Source of the DNA: G963663775 sp963664255
Lineage (GTDB): Bacteria; Bacillota; Clostridia; Oscillospirales; Butyricicoccaceae
Direction of reading: 5' to 3'
DNA length: 64,000 nt
Assembly (NCBI GenBank): GCA_963664255.1
Contig: OY760938.1
Span: 868,001-932,000 of the forward strand
Notes under the pieces: model-generated
Seen by the model: only the letters and a program-made list of their open reading frames with translations
Told to the model about the DNA's origin: nothing
The model's database searches: none
Shown: positions 42,699 to 51,622 of the stretch, piece by piece
How the letters are laid out: every line of letters starts with the position of its first letter
Position numbering within the stretch: position 1 is the first letter of the stretch
Translations under genes and position numbers: made by a program

Positions 42699-43226
42699 TT
42701 ACTCGTCCAACGTTTCCACTTGGTCGAGCGCAAGCTCCACCGGTGTTTCACGTCCAAACATCGATACGACCACGCGTACCTTATTCTTTTCGGGTTCCAA
42801 TTCATCAACCGCGCCGATAAAGCCGGCGAGCGGTCCGTCAATGACGCGAACGCTGTCGCCCAAGGCATATGCCACTTCAATGGTGCGTTTTTCAACACCC
42901 ATTGCAATGACTTCCTCTTCACTCAGCGGCAACGGTTTGTTGGAATCCGGACCGACAAAGCCTGTACATCCGCGCGTATTGCGCACCAGATACCAGCTTT
43001 CGTCTGTCATAATCATTTTCACGAGGACATAACCGGGAAACAGCTTATGCTCGACTTCTCGTGTTTTTCCGTCCTTGATTTCTGTGACCGTTTCCACCGG
43101 AATTTTAACTGCCGTAATCAAATCATGCAGTCTGCGGTTTTCCACCGCCTTCTCAATGGATGAGGCTACTTTATTTTCATAGCCTGAATATGTGTGTACC
43201 ACATACCATTTTGCTGCGTCTGACAT
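42699..43226 (-). CDS. nusG: Transcription termination/antitermination protein NusG
   Basis: Binds RNA polymerase and modulates pausing and termination. 175 residues: NGN domain (WYVVHTYSGYENKVASSIEK, LFPGYVLVKM) and KOW domain (GDSVRVIDGPLAGFIGAVDEL, GRETPVELALDQVE). Follows secE by 24 bp. Confidence 0.97.
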   Translation of the reverse strand: MSDAAKWYVVHTYSGYENKVASSIEKAVENRRLHDLITAVKIPVETVTEIKDGKTREVEHKLFPGYVLVKMIMTDESWYLVRNTRGCTGFVGPDSNKPLPLSEEEVIAMGVEKRTIEVAYALGDSVRVIDGPLAGFIGAVDELEPEKNKVRVVVSMFGRETPVELALDQVETLDE

Positions 43227-43250
43227 TTGCCCAGACCTCCTTCTTGTGCG

Positions 43251-43523
43251 TTACGCTGCCTGATTAATCAGTGCTGTAAGCCCAAGATTCAGAAGCGCGT
43301 CAATTACCCAAATAAAAACGCCAACCACTAAAATCGCTGTTACAACAACAATGGTATTGGTGCGCGTCTGCTGACGGGTCGGCCAGACAATCTTATGGAT
43401 CTCACTTTTGAGTTCACGGACCCATTTGCTGATCCGCGCAGAGAAAGACGGCTTTTTTGCCTTTGCGGACTTGTCAGACTGCTTTTTTTCAGCGGATGAA
43501 CCGCCCTTTTCCAGGTCTGCCAT
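43251..43523 (-). CDS. secE: Preprotein translocase subunit SecE
   Basis: Essential small subunit of the SecYEG channel. 90 residues: a Lys/Ser-rich N-terminus, the amphipathic SecE signature WVRELKSEIHKIVWPT, and one membrane helix (about 58-80). Placed between rpmG and nusG as in most Firmicutes. Confidence 0.96.
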   Translation of the reverse strand: MADLEKGGSSAEKKQSDKSAKAKKPSFSARISKWVRELKSEIHKIVWPTRQQTRTNTIVVVTAILVVGVFIWVIDALLNLGLTALINQAA

Positions 43524-43546
43524 AAAGCGTACTTCCTTTCTCAGCG

Positions 43547-43696
43547 TTACTTGGTTTCACGATGCGGCGTATGCTTCTTGCAGAACTTGCAGTACTTGTT
43601 CATTTCAAGACGATCCGGATCATTCTTCTTGTTTTTCATCGTGTTGTAGTTTCTTTGCTTGCACTCTGTGCATGCGAGCGTTACCTTAACGCGCAT
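43547..43696 (-). CDS. rpmG: 50S ribosomal protein L33
   Basis: 49 residues beginning MRVKVTLACTECKQRNY. Two CxxC pairs (CTEC and CKFC) show the zinc-binding C+ form. ATG 43696 follows AGGAGG; longer frames are spurious. First gene of the secE-nusG-rplKA unit. Confidence 0.97.
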   Translation of the reverse strand: MRVKVTLACTECKQRNYNTMKNKKNDPDRLEMNKYCKFCKKHTPHRETK

Positions 43697-43826
43697 TAAC
43701 GGCACCTCCTTTAAATTCCTTTCACGCAAAGGGCGTGAAATCTTGCCTCCCTTTACAGTGCTCCTGCCCTTTTGGATGCTTCTAAAAAATCCGAGCATAA
43801 AAAAAAGAACCTGCATAGGTGTAACA

Positions 43827-43855
43827 AGTATAGCACATCCCATTTGCAAGGTCAA
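43827..43855 (-). promoter_or_regulatory. Promoter of rpmG-secE-nusG-rplKA
   Basis: Minus-strand TTGACC (43850-43855), 17-bp spacer, TATACT (43827-43832). The leader of about 125 bases includes a TTTCACGC/GCGTGAAA hairpin near 43720-43740. Confidence 0.8.
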
Positions 43856-43947
43856 TCCTGTTTTTTCGATTTTCTCTATAATTTTGGGGCAGATTCTGCT
43901 ATACTGCTATCATTAGATGGATACACACTGTTTAGGAGGATTTGCTC

Positions 43948-44367
43948 TTGAAAATCTTAGGAATCGACTATGGCGATGCCCGCACGGGACTTTCTGTTTC
44001 GGATGCGACTGGTATGCTCGCCGGCAGTCCCACCGTCATTCACGAATGGAACTTCGATGCCCTCACCGAAAAACTGACCACTTTCATCCAAACCAACCAC
44101 ATCGAAGAAATTGTGCTGGGGCATCCTAAAAATATGGACGGCACTGTTGGCGTACGTGCCGAAAAATGCGAAGCGCTCGCCAAACTGCTGGAGGAACGCA
44201 CCGGCATTCCCGTCATCCTATGGGACGAACGCCGCACAACCGTTTCCGCCCATGCAATTTTGCGTGAAAATGGAAAAAAAACCAAAAAACATCGCCAAAG
44301 CGTCGATGCAGTTGCCGCTTCGCTCATTTTGCAGGGGTATTTGGACTATAAACGCATCCACAGCTAA
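43948..44367 (+). CDS. yqgF: Putative pre-16S rRNA nuclease YqgF/RuvX
   Basis: RNase H-fold protein of 139 residues, involved in 16S rRNA 5' maturation and proposed as a Holliday junction resolvase. Seen: ILGIDYGDARTGLSVSD (catalytic Asp), EIVLGHPKNMDGTVG, WDERRTTVSAHAIL with the acidic pair, and the final SVDAVAASLILQGYLD. TTG at 43948 is eight bases after AGGAGG and begins with MKILGID, the conserved N-terminus. Confidence 0.93.
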   Translation: MKILGIDYGDARTGLSVSDATGMLAGSPTVIHEWNFDALTEKLTTFIQTNHIEEIVLGHPKNMDGTVGVRAEKCEALAKLLEERTGIPVILWDERRTTVSAHAILRENGKKTKKHRQSVDAVAASLILQGYLDYKRIHS

Positions 44368-44377
44368 TTAAACCGTT

Positions 44378-45523
44378 TTACTGCGGCCGTAGCAACCCCA
44401 AATCATATTTCCAGCGCAAAACCCGTGTCACCGCTTCGTCAATCCGCCCTATCGACACGGTTCCGTTCTGCACAGCAGACACGACTGCAGGCACTTGTGC
44501 CGCGGCATCACTGCTCAGCACCAAATCACAGCCTGCCAAAACCGCAGTGACCGCCGCTTCTCCAACGGGCATCTGTTCTGTGATGGCTTGCATCGCCAAA
44601 TCATCGGTCAGCGCAACGCCATCAAACTGCAACTCCTGCCGCAGGATTTGATAAACCGCCGTAGACATGGACGCAGGATGCTGTGCGTCAATCGCATTTA
44701 CAATGGTATGTGACACCAAGATACAACCTGCCCCTGCACCGATGCCCGCCGCAAACGGCAAAAAATCCTTTTGGCGCAGTTCTGCCAAACTACAGTTGTC
44801 CACTGCCGCGCCTGTGTGCGTGTCCGCATTGCTGCCGTATCCCGGAAAATGCTTCAGCACTGTGCCCATCCCATTGTTTTGCATCGCCTGCACCACAGTG
44901 GAAACATAGTTTGCCGTTTCCGCCGCTGCCTTTCCGAATGCGCGGTCATACATAAAATCCTGCGCATCGGTTGAAACATCGCAGACAGGTGCCAAATCCA
45001 CATTCAGCCCCAAGTCCTTTAAAAATTGTGCTTTTTCTGCCGCATCTGCTTGGATGGCATCCATACCGCCCTGCGCATACACCTGTTGCGGGGAACGAAA
45101 TTTCGTGGCACGATACTGCGGATATTTGCTGACACGCACAACCGTGCCGCCCTCTTCATCTGTTGCCATCAGCATCGGAATGGAGGAAGCGGCTTGACAG
45201 CTTTGCAGCAACTGACGTAATTCTTCGGGCGTACGTTTTTCAAAATCCCTCGCAAACAGCACATAGCCACCCAGCGCCAAGGCTTGCGCCTGCGCGGCTT
45301 CGTCACTCTCTGGACAGCGTGCCAAAAACAGCTGTCCCACTTTTTGTTCCAAGGTCATTTGTGCAAGCACTTGCTGCACCGTGGTTTCGCGCGGGTCAGG
45401 TTGCTCCTGCGCAGGCGTTGGCGTTTCTGCTGTTGACTGTGGCATTTGCGCCTGTTTACTGCATCCCATAAGCCATGCCCCGATCAGAACGAAGCAAATC
45501 AGTGCCAAAATCACTTTTTTCAT
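44378..45523 (-). CDS. Glycoside hydrolase family 3 lipoprotein (beta-N-acetylhexosaminidase-like)
   Basis: Exported lipoprotein (lipobox LMGC, Cys21) of 381 residues with a single GH3 N-terminal domain, as in NagZ. It has ARDFEKRTPEEL, ATDEEGGTVVRV, KHFPGYGSNADTHTG with the catalytic His/Asp dyad, and the nucleophile Asp in GVALTDDLAM. It should remove N-acetylglucosamine from muropeptides or glycans outside the cell. Convergent with yqgF, ten bases apart. Confidence 0.93.
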   Translation of the reverse strand: MKKVILALICFVLIGAWLMGCSKQAQMPQSTAETPTPAQEQPDPRETTVQQVLAQMTLEQKVGQLFLARCPESDEAAQAQALALGGYVLFARDFEKRTPEELRQLLQSCQAASSIPMLMATDEEGGTVVRVSKYPQYRATKFRSPQQVYAQGGMDAIQADAAEKAQFLKDLGLNVDLAPVCDVSTDAQDFMYDRAFGKAAAETANYVSTVVQAMQNNGMGTVLKHFPGYGSNADTHTGAAVDNCSLAELRQKDFLPFAAGIGAGAGCILVSHTIVNAIDAQHPASMSTAVYQILRQELQFDGVALTDDLAMQAITEQMPVGEAAVTAVLAGCDLVLSSDAAAQVPAVVSAVQNGTVSIGRIDEAVTRVLRWKYDLGLLRPQ

Positions 45524-45553
45524 CCCATTGCCTCCTTACTGCGCCATATTTGC

Positions 45554-45587
45554 AAAAAACATCCGCCTATTTTGCGGATGTTTTTTT
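45554..45587 (-). terminator. Terminator of the six-gene operon
   Basis: AAAAAACATCCGC pairs with GCGGATGTTTTTTT; it begins at the mocR stop codon. The T-runs on both strands also suit read-through control toward the GH3 gene. Confidence 0.85.
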
Positions 45588-46983
45588 ATGACAGCCACGC
45601 GCGTTCCAGGCACGCGACCGCTTCCTGCAACTGCTCTGCTACCATGCCTGCATAACCCATCAAAACCGTAGCAGGTGTGACCTGTTCCTCCGCATGTAGG
45701 AAGTAGCGCGAAAGTCCAGTCAAGCACACCCCAACCGCTGCCGCAGCTGTCACCAACGTCTGCTCATCCATGCCATTGCACACCTGCACCAATATATGCT
45801 GCCCCGCATCGCCGCCATGCACCTCTGCCACCTTTGCCAAAGGGCTTGCCGCAATGGCAGCCAGCAGGGCATCACGCCGCAAGCGATAGCGGTTTCGGCT
45901 GCGGCTGATATGCCGCTCAAACGCACCAGTCTGCATAAATTTCGCCAAGGTATATTGTTCAAAACTCGGCACTGTCGAAGAATAAAACCCCAATCGCTCC
46001 TGCAGCTGCTGTACAAGCGGCATCGGCAGCACCATATATCCAATGCGCAAAGAGGGTGCCAGACTTTTCGCGAATGTATTGAGATAAATCACGCGGTCTG
46101 CATGGTCAAGCGTTTTCAAGGTGGCGATGGGTCTGGAGGTATAGCGAAATTCGCTGTCATAATCATCCTCAATCAGATACCGTTGCTCTTCCGCTGCCGC
46201 CCAATGCAGCATCGCCATGCGGCGTGCCACAGGCATAACCATCCCCAACGGAAAATGATGCGACGGCGTCAGATAGACAACATCCGGTGCGGCCTGCCGC
46301 ATGGCATCCTCTCGCATCCCCTCGCCGTCAAGTGGAATCGGCACCACCTGCGCACCACCTGCCCGAAACGTTTGCGCCACCTTCGGGTATCCTGGATTTT
46401 CAAGCGCATACACCTTGTCACGCCCCAGCAGCTGAATCAGCAAACCGATGAGATATTCCGAACCCGCACCCACAACGATTTGCTCTATGCTGACCGAAAT
46501 CCCACGAAAGCTGTACAAATATCGCTGAATTTCTTCCCGCAAGGCAAGTGCCCCCTGCGGCGATGTGCTTTGCAGCAGCATTCCGCCATAGTCGCTCAGC
46601 GTTGCACGCATCAGCTTTGCCCAAGTGGCAAACGGAAACCCGTCCGTATCCACCGCACTGGTGCGCAAATCATAGGTACAGCACGGCTCTTCCGCCGTCT
46701 GCACCACAGCCCTTTCCTGCTTCACAGGCTGCTGCGGCACAGAAACCGACTGCACAAAATATCCACGCTTTACGGCTGCCAGCAAATACCCTTCCGCAAC
46801 CAACTGACCATATGCCGCTTCTACAGTCGCAACGCTGATTTCCAGATGTGCCGCCAGCTGCCGTTTGGAGGGCAGCTTGGTGTGGCTCTGCAAAACCCCA
46901 TCGACAATATCCTGTCGAATCGCAAGATACAACTGTTCATATAATGGGATTCGAGCATTATTTTCCAACATGTAGGTAAGCAC
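45586..46983 (-). CDS. MocR/PdxR-type transcription factor (GntR-HTH plus aminotransferase fold)
   Basis: 465 residues: N-terminal GntR winged helix (IPLYEQLYLAIRQDIVDG, KLPSKRQLAAHLEISVATVEAAY) joined to a fold type I aminotransferase domain (GSEYLIGLLIQLLG, ENPGYP, LTPSHHFPLG, EDDYDSEFRY, the PLP lysine in NTFAKSLAPSLRIGYM). MocR regulators sense PLP or amino compounds such as GABA. GTG 46983 follows GAGGAGG at six bases. It is last in the six-gene operon, 22 bp after the zinc-ribbon gene, so it may regulate that operon. Confidence 0.92.
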   Translation of the reverse strand: MLTYMLENNARIPLYEQLYLAIRQDIVDGVLQSHTKLPSKRQLAAHLEISVATVEAAYGQLVAEGYLLAAVKRGYFVQSVSVPQQPVKQERAVVQTAEEPCCTYDLRTSAVDTDGFPFATWAKLMRATLSDYGGMLLQSTSPQGALALREEIQRYLYSFRGISVSIEQIVVGAGSEYLIGLLIQLLGRDKVYALENPGYPKVAQTFRAGGAQVVPIPLDGEGMREDAMRQAAPDVVYLTPSHHFPLGMVMPVARRMAMLHWAAAEEQRYLIEDDYDSEFRYTSRPIATLKTLDHADRVIYLNTFAKSLAPSLRIGYMVLPMPLVQQLQERLGFYSSTVPSFEQYTLAKFMQTGAFERHISRSRNRYRLRRDALLAAIAASPLAKVAEVHGGDAGQHILVQVCNGMDEQTLVTAAAAVGVCLTGLSRYFLHAEEQVTPATVLMGYAGMVAEQLQEAVACLERAWLS

Positions 46984-47005
46984 AGCACGCCTCCTCTCCG
47001 CCGCA

Positions 47006-47662
47006 TCACAAATGCAGCCTGCGATGCAGTTCCTCCCGCATGGCACGACCGCTGAAAATCATCAGCGCAATGAAGGAAACCACTCCCACGCCCACGCAAA
47101 TCAAGCTTGGCAAGGGAATGGTTACCAAGTCCAACAGCAAAAACACCACCGGCACCAACCCAAACAAGCATACAATACAAAAATAGAGCACATATGCACT
47201 GGCAGACACCTTTAGAATATGTGCCAGCAGCGGTGTCAGCAGCATGGTGATGAACAGCACAATGGGCACCACAAAATTGACCGACCACCCATACCACCCT
47301 GTGAAATAATCCCACAGCATTGCCAGCGCACTGATGATAAACGTCTGCCACACGATATTTTTCAAGATGGAACGCCGCTTGAGCAGTGCAATGCCCAAAC
47401 TAATCCACATACACACCACGCCTGCAATGACAAACAGCGACCACGCGCCCGTATGCGGCAGCATGAGGTTGATAATCACACAAACCGCCATCACAAGGAT
47501 GGAAAAAAACAGCATCAGCCGCAAAAACAGCTTTCTTGACACCTGCTGTTCCACCACGGGAAACGCCGACAAGGACGATTCTCCGCGCAAGGTATTCTGG
47601 CACAGCGGACAGCGGGTCATCTGTCCTGTCACCGAAACCTTGCAGTGTCGGCAATATTTCAT
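47006..47662 (-). CDS. Zinc-ribbon membrane protein (DUF6320-like)
   Basis: 218 residues: an N-terminal four-Cys zinc ribbon (CRHCKVSVTG...CPLC) followed by six membrane helices from about residue 45. The start at ATG 47662 is nine bases after GAGGAGG and overlaps the stop of the acyltransferase-like gene (ATGA). I recall this type beside alcohol-acetyltransferase-like proteins in gut Firmicutes. It may anchor or regulate that enzyme; function unknown. Confidence 0.8.
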   Translation of the reverse strand: MKYCRHCKVSVTGQMTRCPLCQNTLRGESSLSAFPVVEQQVSRKLFLRLMLFFSILVMAVCVIINLMLPHTGAWSLFVIAGVVCMWISLGIALLKRRSILKNIVWQTFIISALAMLWDYFTGWYGWSVNFVVPIVLFITMLLTPLLAHILKVSASAYVLYFCIVCLFGLVPVVFLLLDLVTIPLPSLICVGVGVVSFIALMIFSGRAMREELHRRLHL

Positions 47663-49011
47663 TCGGTAGACACCTCCTCCATGGGCGCGGGCAAATTGGT
47701 GCTGATGGTCACAGCAATATTCATATCGGTTAATTTTCTGAAAAAGCGGCGTTCTATATCCGTGGCAACAAATGCCGATGTCAGCCCGATGGAAAGCATA
47801 TCCCCATACGAACACGTACAAATCTGCAAATCCGCGGTCGAAATAAAAATATCGAATTTACGGATATAGGGTGCAAACGCCTCGGGCATGGTAATGCGTC
47901 CGACATTGGAAACCGACACGGTTGCCGCCGCGTCTGCAATGCGGCCAGCTATCTGTAAAATCAAATTTTTCAGCACCAGCGGACACACGCGCGCGATTGG
48001 AAGATGTTCCAATGCCGCGAGCGCATTGAGCCGTTCCTGCAGTGCTTCTCGTGTCAATCGCTCCCGCAGCAGCTGTGTGAGCAGTGGAATGACCGCTTCC
48101 AAGGTGCATTCCGTGCGGTCAAACGGGATACCGACGTTGATGATGCTGAAAAAATTGCGTGCCGTTTCAGACGCAAAATAATTGCGCAAATTGACCGGGA
48201 TGGTTGCCACCACTGGCTTTTTGCGTCTGCGCACTGGCATTTCTTCGCAAATTGCACACAGCAGGCACGCTGTCAGCAGCACTGTCAGGGTTGTGCCACG
48301 CGCATGGGCCTCGCGCAGCACATCCTGCACCGATACATCACCCACCAGTACGCGCATTTTCCTCATCGGCAAATGTTCCCCACGAATGCGGTATGCTGGT
48401 GGGTCAATGCGCCGACGCGGCTTTTGTCCTGTATAATATTGGTCAAAGCTGTCCCCCATCTTTTGATATGCCGAGGAATCATCTCCCAGATGCAGCTCCG
48501 CACCGCCCAACTCCTGCGGGTGCACTGCCTGCAAATATTGGCTGACTAGGGTGCGCAGAAATGCCAATGCCCCCGTGCCATCGGTCAGCACGTGATACAC
48601 CTCAAAATTGATGCGGGTGTTCCAGTAGGTGATGCGAAACAACTCCGAAGACGCATCCTCATACAACGGCTGGCAGGGAAATTCCGCCTCCTCGCGCACC
48701 AGCGGCACAAAGCGTCCATCCTGCAAATAGTACCAAAAAATACCTCGATGCAGCTTATAGCGAAAAAACGGGTATTCCTCCAGTGTATTTTCTGCTGCAA
48801 TTTGCAAAATTTCAGGATGGATAGGCTCGGTCAATTCACAGCAAAACCGAAACACCTTTGGATCACGTGCAGAGCTGTTGGCAGGAAAAATCTTTGCCGC
48901 ATTGTCGAGTTTTTTCCACCCTCTGCTGCCCCGCAGCTGTGCCTTCTTCGTTGCCGCCTTTTGGGCACGGACACGCGTCTGTCCTTTGGATGTGTTTTCT
49001 TTTGCACTCAT
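47659..49011 (-). CDS. HxxxD acyltransferase/condensation-like protein
   Basis: A 450-residue protein of the alcohol acetyltransferase/condensation-domain superfamily (BAHD, WES, NRPS-C fold). The catalytic motif HVLTDG (HxxxDG, about residue 140) is intact, and the later NVGIPFDR and VSVSNVGRI (structural DFGWG equivalent) are recognisable. The first 40 residues are Lys/Arg-rich. No carrier-protein domain or signal peptide. It likely transfers an acyl group from a thioester to an alcohol or amine; substrates unknown. Coupled by ATGA to both neighbours. Confidence 0.8.
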   Translation of the reverse strand: MSAKENTSKGQTRVRAQKAATKKAQLRGSRGWKKLDNAAKIFPANSSARDPKVFRFCCELTEPIHPEILQIAAENTLEEYPFFRYKLHRGIFWYYLQDGRFVPLVREEAEFPCQPLYEDASSELFRITYWNTRINFEVYHVLTDGTGALAFLRTLVSQYLQAVHPQELGGAELHLGDDSSAYQKMGDSFDQYYTGQKPRRRIDPPAYRIRGEHLPMRKMRVLVGDVSVQDVLREAHARGTTLTVLLTACLLCAICEEMPVRRRKKPVVATIPVNLRNYFASETARNFFSIINVGIPFDRTECTLEAVIPLLTQLLRERLTREALQERLNALAALEHLPIARVCPLVLKNLILQIAGRIADAAATVSVSNVGRITMPEAFAPYIRKFDIFISTADLQICTCSYGDMLSIGLTSAFVATDIERRFFRKLTDMNIAVTISTNLPAPMEEVSTE

Positions 49012-49943
49012 GATGAAACCTCATTTAGGAAATCAAGAATATGTGAATAGCAATGCCGCACCTGCTGAAACCGCAGCGGCAAGCTGAAAAATCCATGCAG
49101 CGCATCTGGAATCCGCCGCGTTACCACGTGATTGCCCTCTGCCCGCAGCCTTGCGCCATAGGCTTCGCCTTCATCCCGCAGCGGGTCATACTGCGCGGTA
49201 AGAATCAGTGTATCCGGCTGCCCCGTCAAGTCCGTTGCCGCAAGCGGCGCAAAATACGGACTCCATTTATCCTGTGGGGACGATTGATACAGCTCCATAT
49301 ATTCACAGACCCGCTTGCTGGTCAGCAAAAACCCTTCTCCATTTTCTCGCACAGATGGATACGGAGAAACCACTGGGTCATGCTCGCTGGCGCACGCTGG
49401 ATAAATCAAAATTTGTCGGCGCGGCGCAAACGCGCCTTGGTCGCGCGCCATTAGACTGAGTGCCGCCGTGAGATTGCCGCCCGCAGAATCGCCCATCAAG
49501 GTGATATTTTCGGGTGCTACCGGCAAAATCGGTCGCAGAAACAGTTCTTGCACCACTGCATAATAGTCCATCAGCGGAATCGGATAACGATATTCGGGCG
49601 CGAGCCGATAGGCAACAAACAGCACCATTTGTCCCGTTTGATTCGCTAGGGTCTGGCAAACACGGCTGTATGTGCTGACATCTCCGGAAATCCAGCCGCC
49701 ACCATGTGCATAAACAATCATGGATGTAGTTGTTTCCCCCTTTTGATGGGGTGTGAACAGCTGACATGGCACATCAAACGAGCCATTGCGCACCTTGAGC
49801 GGAATGGTGTGATATGTACGCAGTGGCAATGACGGGTGCGCAATATGTGTTGCATTTCGTGCCAACAAATAATGGCGCGTGATGTCAATATCCGGATATG
49901 ACAACGCACGCAGCACCGCCCGCATATATTTATTGATTGCCAT
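49008..49943 (-). CDS. Alpha/beta hydrolase, HSL/acetyl esterase type
   Basis: 311 residues. Oxyanion motif HGGGW, nucleophile elbow GDSAGGN, Asp in LTAQYDPLRDEG and His in DALHGFFSL make a complete hormone-sensitive-lipase-type triad. Cytoplasmic esterase, without signal peptide. It is coupled by ATGA to the acyltransferase-like gene, so it may remove or remodel the same ester. Confidence 0.9.
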   Translation of the reverse strand: MAINKYMRAVLRALSYPDIDITRHYLLARNATHIAHPSLPLRTYHTIPLKVRNGSFDVPCQLFTPHQKGETTTSMIVYAHGGGWISGDVSTYSRVCQTLANQTGQMVLFVAYRLAPEYRYPIPLMDYYAVVQELFLRPILPVAPENITLMGDSAGGNLTAALSLMARDQGAFAPRRQILIYPACASEHDPVVSPYPSVRENGEGFLLTSKRVCEYMELYQSSPQDKWSPYFAPLAATDLTGQPDTLILTAQYDPLRDEGEAYGARLRAEGNHVVTRRIPDALHGFFSLPLRFQQVRHCYSHILDFLNEVSS

Positions 49944-49974
49944 GAAACCCTCCTACTATACAGACAAACCCAGC

Positions 49975-50919
49975 TTAAATCGCACAAACGGCACGCAAAA
50001 TGCAGAGAAAACCGGTCAACGTCACTGCAGATGCCACCGTTGTCAGCACAATGACACTGGAGGACAGCGCCCCGTCACCCCCCATATTTTTCGCCATAAT
50101 ATATGCCGTGACAGTGGTTGGCGACCCCAGCATAATCAGCAGCGCCACCATGGCTTCCCCACGATAGCCCAGTGCATAGGCAATCGGCAGAAACACCCCA
50201 GGCAGTACCAGCAGCTTGATGATGCTCGCCGCAATGGCAGGGCGCAGCTTTTGCAGCGCCCGATTGCCTTCAAACCCCGCGCCAATGACCACCAACGCAA
50301 GCGGTGCTGCCATATTGGCAAAATTGTCGATGGTTTTCGCCACGATGGTCGGAAATGTAATCTGCCATACCGAAAACGGAATCCCCGCAAAAATACTCAA
50401 GATGATGGGGTTGGTGAAAATCCCTTTGGCGCAGCTGCGCACCATGCTTCTGCCCGCCATTGGCTCGGCGGCACCCAGCACCAGCACGACCACCGCCGCA
50501 ATGTTATACAGCGGCACCACTGCCACAATCATCAGCGGCACCAATCCCGCACCGCCATAAATATTTTGTGCAAAGGCAATGCCCAAAATGGCAATGCTGC
50601 TGCGATAGCTTGCCTGTGTAAACGTGCCCACCATGCGTTTGTCCGCTAAAAACAGCCTAGCACCCACCCAAATCCCCAAAATCATGACGGCGGTTATCAA
50701 AAAGCATAGCACAAAAAAATCGGCTTGAAACACCGCATCCATGCGGCTGGTGGCAATATCCCGAAACAGCAGCAGCGGCAGCAGCACCCGAAACGAAAAA
50801 CGGTCCAGTCCACCGACAAAGTCCGGTGAAAAGAAACCTTTCTGTTTGAGCCAATAGCTGATAAAAATCACAGCAAACACCGGAACGGTGGCATTCAAAC
50901 TAAAAACAAAGCTTTCCAA
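49975..50919 (-). CDS. AEC family transporter
   Basis: Auxin efflux carrier-type permease, 314 residues, ten helices in two inverted halves (NPIILSIFAGIPF and GSPTTVTAYIMAKNMGGDG are family blocks). Bacterial members move malate or other organic acids. The only suitable start is TTG 50919, 12 bases after AAAGGA. Second gene of the operon; it may import or export the compound the following enzymes handle. Confidence 0.9.
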   Translation of the reverse strand: MESFVFSLNATVPVFAVIFISYWLKQKGFFSPDFVGGLDRFSFRVLLPLLLFRDIATSRMDAVFQADFFVLCFLITAVMILGIWVGARLFLADKRMVGTFTQASYRSSIAILGIAFAQNIYGGAGLVPLMIVAVVPLYNIAAVVVLVLGAAEPMAGRSMVRSCAKGIFTNPIILSIFAGIPFSVWQITFPTIVAKTIDNFANMAAPLALVVIGAGFEGNRALQKLRPAIAASIIKLLVLPGVFLPIAYALGYRGEAMVALLIMLGSPTTVTAYIMAKNMGGDGALSSSVIVLTTVASAVTLTGFLCILRAVCAI

Positions 50920-50961
50920 AGCGCGGTGAAATCCTTTCTCTCAACGTGTGACCTGCCTGTT

Positions 50962-51408
50962 TCACAGTCCATCCGGCATCTGGTTGATGCGGTTTTGCAG
51001 CTGCTCCAAGCAATGCGCTAAAATGCGCTCTTCCTCCGGAGAAAGACCGTCGAGTGCCGCGGCAAACATATCTGCATGAAACTGCCTGTGAAATTCATAT
51101 GCCGCCATGCCTTTCGGTGTCAACGACACATTCACCACGCGGCGGTCATTTTGGTCACGCGTGCGCACAAGCAATCCCTTGCTCTCCAGCTTGTCGGAAG
51201 CCACCGTCAGCGTTGCCAAGGTGACACCAATGATGCGCGCGGCATCTGACATACGTGTGCAGGGATTTTCCGCAATTTTTGCAATGATATTGATTTCCGT
51301 TGCGGAAATGTCCGCTTCCAGTCCCATTGCCAGCGCATGCTCTTCAATTTTATTGATGCGGCTCCAAACGTCCACCAGAAACATACTGAATTGGTCACTG
51401 ACTGCCAC
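50962..51408 (-). CDS. MarR family transcriptional regulator
   Basis: 148-residue winged-helix regulator: SATEINIIAKIAENP, MSDAARIIGVTLATLTVASDKLESKGLL (recognition helix), and DQNDRRVVNVSLTPKG (wing). GTG 51408 is preceded by GGGAGGGGG; in-frame upstream codons include that site. First gene of the six-gene operon and likely its repressor, responding to a small phenolic or lipid-like ligand as usual for MarR. Confidence 0.9.
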   Translation of the reverse strand: MAVSDQFSMFLVDVWSRINKIEEHALAMGLEADISATEINIIAKIAENPCTRMSDAARIIGVTLATLTVASDKLESKGLLVRTRDQNDRRVVNVSLTPKGMAAYEFHRQFHADMFAAALDGLSPEEERILAHCLEQLQNRINQMPDGL

Positions 51409-51510
51409 CCGTTCCCCCTCCCTTCTAAAAAGCACATAGGATATTTTCTTTTTTGGCAAAATTCACTGCATTCTCCGTCGCACACGATATTGCAGTGCGA
51501 TGTTGTCTTC

Positions 51511-51539
51511 AGTATACCATACATCTGTTATCCAGACAA
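51511..51539 (-). promoter_or_regulatory. Promoter of the MarR-led operon
   Basis: Minus-strand TTGTCT (51534-51539), 17-bp spacer, TATACT (51511-51516). The leader of about 100 bases before marR could hold an operator, but I find no clear palindrome. Confidence 0.6.
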
Positions 51540-51570
51540 GCACGACAGGCGGTCTGCTTCTGTACGACAA

Positions 51571-51607
51571 ACACCGACTCTGCACCCTCGTGATGCAAAG
51601 CCGGTGT
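51571..51607 (-). terminator. Weak terminator of the darA-holB-ricT unit
   Basis: ACACCG-CT/AG-CGGTGT outer stem with inner TGCA pairing, 16 bp past the ricT stop; only TTTG follows. Confidence 0.5.
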
Positions 51608-51622
51608 CTGGATGACATATTC

